Below are positions 13,893-17,894 of a stretch of DNA of 17,894 nucleotides, in pieces. Made by a program: the position numbers and the translations under genes. This DNA comes from Gammaproteobacteria bacterium (lineage in GTDB: Bacteria; Pseudomonadota; Gammaproteobacteria; PS1; Pseudothioglobaceae). Each line of letters opens with the position of its first letter. Position 1 is the first letter of the stretch. Under the pieces are notes generated by a model. It made no database searches and had not been told where the DNA came from. It saw only the letters and a program-made list of their open reading frames with translations. The DNA lies in the NCBI GenBank assembly GCA_028599035.1, contig JAQRMT010000011.1, forward strand, positions 5,585 to 23,478. The letters run 5' to 3'.

Positions 13893-13906
13893 ATAACATA
13901 AGTTGA
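13893..13906 (-). promoter_or_regulatory. FNR-like palindrome upstream of hao
   Basis: The + strand reads ATAAC-ATAA-GTTGA. On the - strand, 22 bases later, TATCAT at 13870-13865 matches a -10 box at 5/6. A start at 13858 gives a 46-base leader and puts the palindrome at -41.5. Confidence 0.6.
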
Positions 13907-13956
13907 CTTATTAAAAATAAATTATTTCGTATTTGAATTGTGCAAAACACTTTAAA

Positions 13957-13970
13957 ATAACATAGGTTGT
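13957..13970 (+). promoter_or_regulatory. FNR-like palindrome upstream of the DUF302 gene
   Basis: The site reads ATAAC-ATAG-GTTGT. Exactly 22 bases further, TAAACT at 13993-13998 (4/6 match) is the candidate -10 for the + strand gene, predicting a start near 14005. The centre is 64 bases from the hao site, so one intergenic region carries two divergent activator sites. Confidence 0.55.
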
Positions 13971-14025
13971 TTTTTTACCGCATAGAAAATATTAAACTGA
14001 ATTTTTATATATATTTAATTTGCTT

Positions 14026-14553
14026 ATGTCCCAACGATTTTTTATATCAATACTACTTATTTTATTTTCAACAAATATCAAAGCAGGGCTGTTTGTTGAG
14101 CGTATTACTGACAATGATTTTGCCAGCGTTGAAGAGGACATTACGCTAGCAATTACAGGTCAAGGCTTAGTGATTGCGCATCGCTCTGATGTTGCCACTA
14201 TGCTTAATCGAACGGCTAAAGATTTGGCACAACAGGCGTTTAATATGGTAACCAATATGATGCCAATAACGCCTTTTAAAAATCAAGCTGCTAAAACTAC
14301 TTATGAACATGGCACAGTCATAGAGTTTTGTAGTGCTAGTTTGTCTGCATTGACAACTGCAGCCGATCCGAACAATATTTTATTTTGTCCTTTTTCAATT
14401 GCAGTTTTTCAGTTACTAGACGAGCCTAATCAGGTGCATGTAAGTTATTTACGCTTGAGTCAATTTGCTGATGTGGATAATCCAAAATCAATGGATGCAT
14501 TAACTAGAGTGGAAAATATGCTGGCTGAGATTGTGACTGAAGCGTTAGACTAA
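14026..14553 (+). CDS. Secreted DUF302-family protein
   Basis: From ATG 14026 (a TTG at 14020 is a less likely start) the protein is 175 residues with a Sec signal peptide (MSQRFFISILLILFSTNIKA). The body has the DUF302 layout of a helix containing VEEDITLAITGQGLVIAHRS, then a region with TVIEFCSASLS, then NNILFCPFSIAVFQLLDE and VHVSYLRLS strands. DUF302 proteins are small, often periplasmic, and occur beside sulfur and metal redox genes, but their biochemical role is not settled. Two cysteines are present in the middle strands. It is convergent with the FNR-like regulator (7 bases between ends) and divergent from hao, and its promoter carries one of the four shared palindromes. A role linked to the Hao-like or sulfide-oxidising enzymes is inferred from this shared control. 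Confidence 0.72.
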   Translation: MSQRFFISILLILFSTNIKAGLFVERITDNDFASVEEDITLAITGQGLVIAHRSDVATMLNRTAKDLAQQAFNMVTNMMPITPFKNQAAKTTYEHGTVIEFCSASLSALTTAADPNNILFCPFSIAVFQLLDEPNQVHVSYLRLSQFADVDNPKSMDALTRVENMLAEIVTEALD

Positions 14554-14560
14554 TATTGGT

Positions 14561-15325
14561 TTAGCTAAAATGACGGAACGGGTCTTCAATTAAACGAATG
14601 TCAAACTGTCCAATTCTAGACAATTCTTTTTCATTAATTACTTTTAGCTTTTTGTGTCCGCAGGCAATTAATCCTTGTTCTTTAAAGGCAATAATAACGC
14701 GATTAATATGCACTTTGGTTAAGCCTAATGCATCTCCCATATCGGCTTGATTAAGCGGGAAAAAAGCCTCCCCTGTGTCAAAGTCAAAGCTTTTAGGAGA
14801 CTGTACTCTAATACGAGAATACAACTCCATAATTAAATAAGCCAAGCTCTGTGTGGCAGTTTTTTGCCCTAAATTTAATAAGCGTTGTTGGCATGAAAGC
14901 GCATCACTCAGTTGTAAATCAATCAATCTCTTGGCAATTTCTGGTTGTTCTTTTATCATTTTTTGCACACTGGTGTCTAAAAACATACAAATTCTGCTGT
15001 CAGTAATGACCTTGATGGAATAAGGTAATTCCCCTTTATGGTTACGACTAAAACCAATAAAATCACCTGGTAAGGCAATGCGTAAAATTTGTCGAGAGCC
15101 GTTTTCTAAATCGTTATATAGCATCAAACAACCTGAATACAGAGTAAAGGCGTAATCAATTTTTTGTTGTTCTAAATGCAGTGTATCACCAGCAGAAAAA
15201 TAACGATGTTTATCGCGATAACCTTGTGTTATTCGTATTTCATCTTTATTTGCTGCCCCGAATAAAGCCCGTGAACGCACAGTGCATTCATCGCAATTGG
15301 CATCTTTTATACAAGAATTAGACAT
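14561..15325 (-). CDS. FNR-like CRP-family transcriptional activator
   Basis: The 254-residue protein has an N-terminal cysteine cluster (Cys5, Cys11, Cys14 in CIKDANCDEC), a cyclic-nucleotide-type beta roll, a dimer helix and a winged helix at residues 190-225. Cys113, in SRICMFLDTSV, aligns with E. coli FNR Cys122. A four-cysteine [4Fe-4S] oxygen sensor is therefore likely, though the N-terminal spacing (C-x5-C-x2-C) is the mirror of E. coli FNR (C-x2-C-x5-C). The recognition helix GLTKVHINRVII aligns to FNR GLTVETISRLL with Glu209 replaced by Val and Ser212 by Asn, and Arg213 kept. Target preference should differ from TTGAT-N4-ATCAA. It lies downstream of fccB, behind a terminator, with no clear Shine-Dalgarno, so it may depend on read-through. 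It is the prime candidate to bind the four WYAAC-N4-GTTRW sites. Confidence 0.85.
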   Translation of the reverse strand: MSNSCIKDANCDECTVRSRALFGAANKDEIRITQGYRDKHRYFSAGDTLHLEQQKIDYAFTLYSGCLMLYNDLENGSRQILRIALPGDFIGFSRNHKGELPYSIKVITDSRICMFLDTSVQKMIKEQPEIAKRLIDLQLSDALSCQQRLLNLGQKTATQSLAYLIMELYSRIRVQSPKSFDFDTGEAFFPLNQADMGDALGLTKVHINRVIIAFKEQGLIACGHKKLKVINEKELSRIGQFDIRLIEDPFRHFS

Positions 15326-15343
15326 AGTATTTCATATTACACG

Positions 15344-15366
15344 AAAAATGGGTGCTAAAAGCACCC
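15344..15366 (-). terminator. Rho-independent terminator after fccB
   Basis: On the - strand GGGTGC-TTTTA-GCACCC is followed by ATTTTT. It lies between the fccB stop and the start of the FNR-like gene (15325), leaving fewer than 20 bases for a separate promoter. Incomplete termination here would set the ratio of regulator to FccAB. Confidence 0.82.
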
Positions 15367-15399
15367 AAAGAGGAGGGAAAAAAATAACTTAAGCTTGCC

Positions 15400-16704
15400 T
15401 TATCCGAAGGCGTCTTGAGTAATGTTATGGAACCAAGTGTATCCATACTCTACTTCTCTGGCTCTGAGTTTTTTATCAAACTGCTCATCAGGCGTTAGAC
15501 CGCCAGAGCCTTTAACTTTAACGATTTTTCCATTTTTATAAGCATATACCATTGCCACAGAGATGCCATTACCAGGGGCAATCACACTATAACAAGTGTT
15601 CACAAAAGAAGGGTCTGGAATTTTATCACTATTCAGTAGTGCTACAATCGCTGCAGCACAAACTTTGGCTTCAGAGTTGGCTGCATAGCCTGATTTAGGC
15701 AAAGGGCTAGCAATTGATGCATCGCCAATTACATGAATATTTTTATGAATAGTGGACTCAAAGGTGTTACCCTGAATCGGGCACCAGCCAGAGTCGTTTA
15801 CTAGACCAGCAGTAAAGGCAATTTTCCCTGCCTTTTGTGCAGGAATAATGTTAATTACATCCGCCTTAAAATCATCAAACTCAGCAGTCACTGTCATCGC
15901 ATCCGCATCAACACCCTCAATGCGTCCACCCTTATAGGCGGGAATCCACTCAATCATTGAATTGTCGGTACCATAGCCATAATGTTTTTTCCAGCCATTG
16001 GTAAATAGACCAAATTTAGAAAATTTATCTTTAGAATCTAAAACAATAATTTTTGATTTTGGCTTGTTATGCTTTAAATAAAGTGCCATCTGTGATACGC
16101 GTTCATACGGTCCAGGAGGGCAACGGAAGGGGTTAGGTGGCGCTGAAAGGACTACTGTTCCGCCGTTTTTCATTGAGCGCAACTGATTATGCAACATTTT
16201 TGTTTGTGATCCTGCCACCCATGCATGAGGAATTTTTTCATTAGCAACTCTAGCATCATAACCCTCAATGTCATCAAATTTAAAATCAATTCCAGGAGCA
16301 ACAATTAAACGGTCGTAACTAATACTTGTGCCACTTGCAAGTTTGACAGTCCTTGCTTGTGCATTGATATCAGCTGCTGTGTCAATAATAACTTTAACGC
16401 CACGCTTACGCAAACCAGCATAACTAAAGGTAATTGATGTTAAAGACCGCTCACCACTAATAACTTCATTACTAGCAAAGCCCGTATAGTAATTAGCATC
16501 TGCAGAAATTAAAGTCACATCAACAGATTTATCCATCATGCGGATGTATTTAGCCGCTGTTGCGCCACCCATACCACCACCAATGATGACGACTTTTTTA
16601 CTGGCACCACCAATCGCAAATGGAGTGTACAAAGCAGCTGTTGTAGCAACACCACCTGCACCTACTATTTTTAAGAAATTTCTTCTATTGTGTTGATTAC
16701 TCAT
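15400..16704 (-). CDS. fccB: FccB flavoprotein subunit of flavocytochrome c sulfide dehydrogenase
   Basis: FccB oxidises sulfide in the periplasm and passes electrons to the cytochrome subunit FccA. The 434-residue protein has a Tat signal (RRNFLKIVGAGG, residues 7-18), so it is exported folded with FAD. The Rossmann motif is VVIIGGGMGGATAA (38-51). The redox disulfide pair is Cys195 in FRCPPGPYERVSQ and Cys371 in NTCYSVIAPG, and the second FAD motif is IGDAS at 326-330. Length and motifs are those of the classical enzyme. It starts one base after the fccA stop, with an AAAGGAG ribosome site inside the end of fccA. Confidence 0.95.
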   Translation of the reverse strand: MSNQHNRRNFLKIVGAGGVATTAALYTPFAIGGASKKVVIIGGGMGGATAAKYIRMMDKSVDVTLISADANYYTGFASNEVISGERSLTSITFSYAGLRKRGVKVIIDTAADINAQARTVKLASGTSISYDRLIVAPGIDFKFDDIEGYDARVANEKIPHAWVAGSQTKMLHNQLRSMKNGGTVVLSAPPNPFRCPPGPYERVSQMALYLKHNKPKSKIIVLDSKDKFSKFGLFTNGWKKHYGYGTDNSMIEWIPAYKGGRIEGVDADAMTVTAEFDDFKADVINIIPAQKAGKIAFTAGLVNDSGWCPIQGNTFESTIHKNIHVIGDASIASPLPKSGYAANSEAKVCAAAIVALLNSDKIPDPSFVNTCYSVIAPGNGISVAMVYAYKNGKIVKVKGSGGLTPDEQFDKKLRAREVEYGYTWFHNITQDAFG

Positions 16705-16705
16705 A

Positions 16706-17305
16706 TTATTCTCCTTTACTGTAATAATGAACTAACTTGTCAAATGCGTCTTTGTCTCTTTTCAGCATCTTTTTTATTTTCTTCTTCATCTTTCTCGGCA
16801 TATCGCGCGAACCATCATGAAAATCTATTAAAGAATACTCCATAAAAAGCGCCGCATTTCCAGCCAGTAATCCCGCCTCATCGTCAGTAATTGTGCCGCC
16901 TTCTGAATGACAACTAGAACAATACTTTTTATGTAGTTTTTTACCCGCCTTGGCTTTTGCACTGTCATATTTTTGCCCACTATTTTGATGAACAGGCTGG
17001 TTAGAGAAAAAATCGCCCATCAACTCAAACTCTTTAGTGCTGTAGCCTTTGGCAATACGATTCATAATGGTTGGACTTCTTTCGTCTTTTTTATAAGCCT
17101 CCATTGCCTCAACTAAGTAGTCTTTAGATAGTCCAGCTAAAGAAGGGATTGCTGAACCATTACTTGCACCATTTGTACCATGACAACCTGCACAGGTGTA
17201 ACTCAATGCTTGCGAGGTAGGTGTTGCTAATGCTTGCCCTGTTAATATTAAACTGAATAAGCCGCTACTAATCAATATTGACTTAATTATTTTTCTTTGT
17301 CTCAT
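16706..17305 (-). CDS. fccA: FccA diheme cytochrome c subunit of flavocytochrome c
   Basis: FccA takes electrons from FccB and delivers them to soluble cytochromes. The 199 residues begin with a Sec signal peptide (cleavage likely after ALA, residue 27). There are two haem sites: Cys38-AGC-His42 (YTCAGCHGTNGAS) and Cys129-SSC-His133 (YCSSCHSEGG). The two halves are repeats of the small class I cytochrome fold, with MNRIAKGYS and DMPRKMKK supplying likely axial methionines. GGAGAGG just before the ATG is a strong ribosome site. It is the first gene of the fccA-fccB operon and its promoter carries the palindrome at 17387-17400. Confidence 0.93.
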   Translation of the reverse strand: MRQRKIIKSILISSGLFSLILTGQALATPTSQALSYTCAGCHGTNGASNGSAIPSLAGLSKDYLVEAMEAYKKDERSPTIMNRIAKGYSTKEFELMGDFFSNQPVHQNSGQKYDSAKAKAGKKLHKKYCSSCHSEGGTITDDEAGLLAGNAALFMEYSLIDFHDGSRDMPRKMKKKIKKMLKRDKDAFDKLVHYYSKGE

Positions 17306-17386
17306 GTCCTCTCCTTAGTTGTTTAAATTTAGCAATTTATTTCAAATTGTTAGAGCGTAATTTACCAGCAATAATAATGAATAAAA

Positions 17387-17400
17387 ATAACCTATGTTGA
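17387..17400 (-). promoter_or_regulatory. FNR-like palindrome upstream of fccA
   Basis: The + strand reads ATAAC-CTAT-GTTGA. On the - strand, 22 bases later, TAAATT at 17364-17359 (4/6) with an extended -10 TGG in front is the candidate promoter. A start at 17352 gives a 46-base leader and a site centre of -41.5, as at the other three promoters. Confidence 0.6.
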
Positions 17401-17454
17401 TTTTTTTGTAAAATTAGACAGTTAATTTAGGATTTTTTTTAAAATAACATTGCA

Positions 17455-17894
17455 CTACAATTTTTGTAATCGTAAGGCGTTCAATACCACTAATAGCGAA
17501 CTAAGCGACATGCCAATCGCTGCCAGCCAAGGTGGCACTAGGCCATAGGCGGCAAGTGGAATGGCAATAATGTTATAAGACAGCGCCCAAAACAGGTTTT
17601 GATGAATGATTTTTCTGATAAATTTTGAGGAGTTGATGGCTTTTGGAATTGCATCTAGGCGATTGTTTAGCACAATAAAATCGCTGTGAATATTCGCCAT
17701 ATCACTCGCCTCAGATAATGACAATGAGGCGTTTGCTCCCGCTAGAATTGGCGTGTCATTAATGCCATCGCCGACAAATAAAATGCGTGCACCTTGTGCT
17801 TGTTCAGTTTGCAGCCAGGTTAATTTATCGTTTGGCAGGCAATTAGCTAAATAGTGGTTTATACCGACAGTTTGTGCAATTTTTCGTACGCTTA
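17455..17894 (-). CDS. P1B-type heavy-metal-transporting ATPase, C-terminal part (partial)
   Basis: The frame is open from the right edge to the stop at 17455, so the gene starts outside the window. The visible ~146 residues contain the end of the ATP-binding domain with the hinge motif GARILFVGDGINDTPILAGA, followed by SLSEASDMANIHSDFIVLNN. The last two membrane helices span ALSYNIIAIPLAAYGLVPPW and GMSLSSLLVVLNALRL. A copper exporter (CopA) or the CcoI type that supplies copper to cbb3 oxidase are the usual options; the metal-binding N-terminus is not in view. The final ~180 bases are duplicated, in diverged form and the same orientation, at 10486-10666. Confidence 0.9.
   Translation of the reverse strand, partial: SVRKIAQTVGINHYLANCLPNDKLTWLQTEQAQGARILFVGDGINDTPILAGANASLSLSEASDMANIHSDFIVLNNRLDAIPKAINSSKFIRKIIHQNLFWALSYNIIAIPLAAYGLVPPWLAAIGMSLSSLLVVLNALRLQKL

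Noticed and set aside
13967..14149. Frame overlapping the DUF302 start
   Set aside because: It begins inside the activator palindrome and overlaps the signal peptide of the DUF302 gene in another frame.
17430..17455. AAAATAACATTG just beyond the ATPase stop, resembling half of the palindrome
   Set aside because: There is only one half-site, the right half is absent, and no gene start lies at the correct distance.
1..17894. tRNA, rRNA and riboswitch signals, including a Moco riboswitch before moeA
   Set aside because: I saw no cloverleaf, rRNA segment or structured leader. The predicted moeA leader is only about 43 bases.

Overview
The window is AT-rich gammaproteobacterial DNA. It reads like a chemolithoautotrophic sulfur oxidiser of the SUP05 / Thioglobaceae type, either free-living or a mussel or clam symbiont. 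The basis is a CbbO-type RuBisCO activase subunit, a DsrC-like protein, flavocytochrome c sulfide dehydrogenase (fccA-fccB), an octaheme Hao-like cytochrome, a molybdenum cofactor operon and a TauE/SafE exporter in low-GC DNA. The assignment rests on gene content and protein resemblance recalled from memory; no search was run.

Region 1 (1-3964, + strand) is a tightly packed operon. It holds the end of an unidentified gene, a 55-residue ORF, a fragment resembling the C-terminal half of a type II restriction enzyme, cbbO, an unknown 84-residue protein, a YbbN-like TPR protein without its thioredoxin domain, and a DsrC/TusE-family protein that lacks the C-terminal cysteine. Region 2 (3977-8338, - strand) is a molybdenum cofactor operon in the order moeA, moaC, moaA, moaD, mogA, TSUP exporter, with overlapping or near-abutting genes.

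Region 3 (8339-11219) is a decayed zone. It contains a methyltransferase 3' remnant, an nfsB-like nitroreductase and a glyoxalase-family gene facing a broken HxlR regulator, an orphan 3' end of a P-type ATPase gene, and a truncated IS5-family element that itself carries short inserted repeats.

Region 4 (11220-17305) is a respiratory and sulfur-oxidation block. It holds a methionine-zipper membrane protein with a secreted TPR partner, the octaheme cytochrome, a secreted DUF302 protein, an FNR-like regulator and the fccA-fccB operon. Region 5 (17455-17894) is the 3' part of a P1B-type metal ATPase. Its last ~180 bases are the homologous direct-repeat partner of the orphan fragment at 10486-10666, so the whole respiratory block lies between two diverged copies.

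The most interesting signal is regulatory. A 14-bp palindrome, WYAAC-N4-GTTRW, occurs four times. It lies upstream of moeA, hao, the DUF302 gene and fccA. In every case exactly 22 bp separate it from a plausible -10 hexamer, which is the class II (-41.5) geometry of CRP/FNR activators. An FNR-like gene sits inside the block. Its recognition helix has lost the Glu that reads the G of canonical FNR sites, and the new palindrome has no G at that position. I infer an undescribed FNR-family regulon joining sulfide oxidation, the Hao-like cytochrome and molybdenum cofactor supply.
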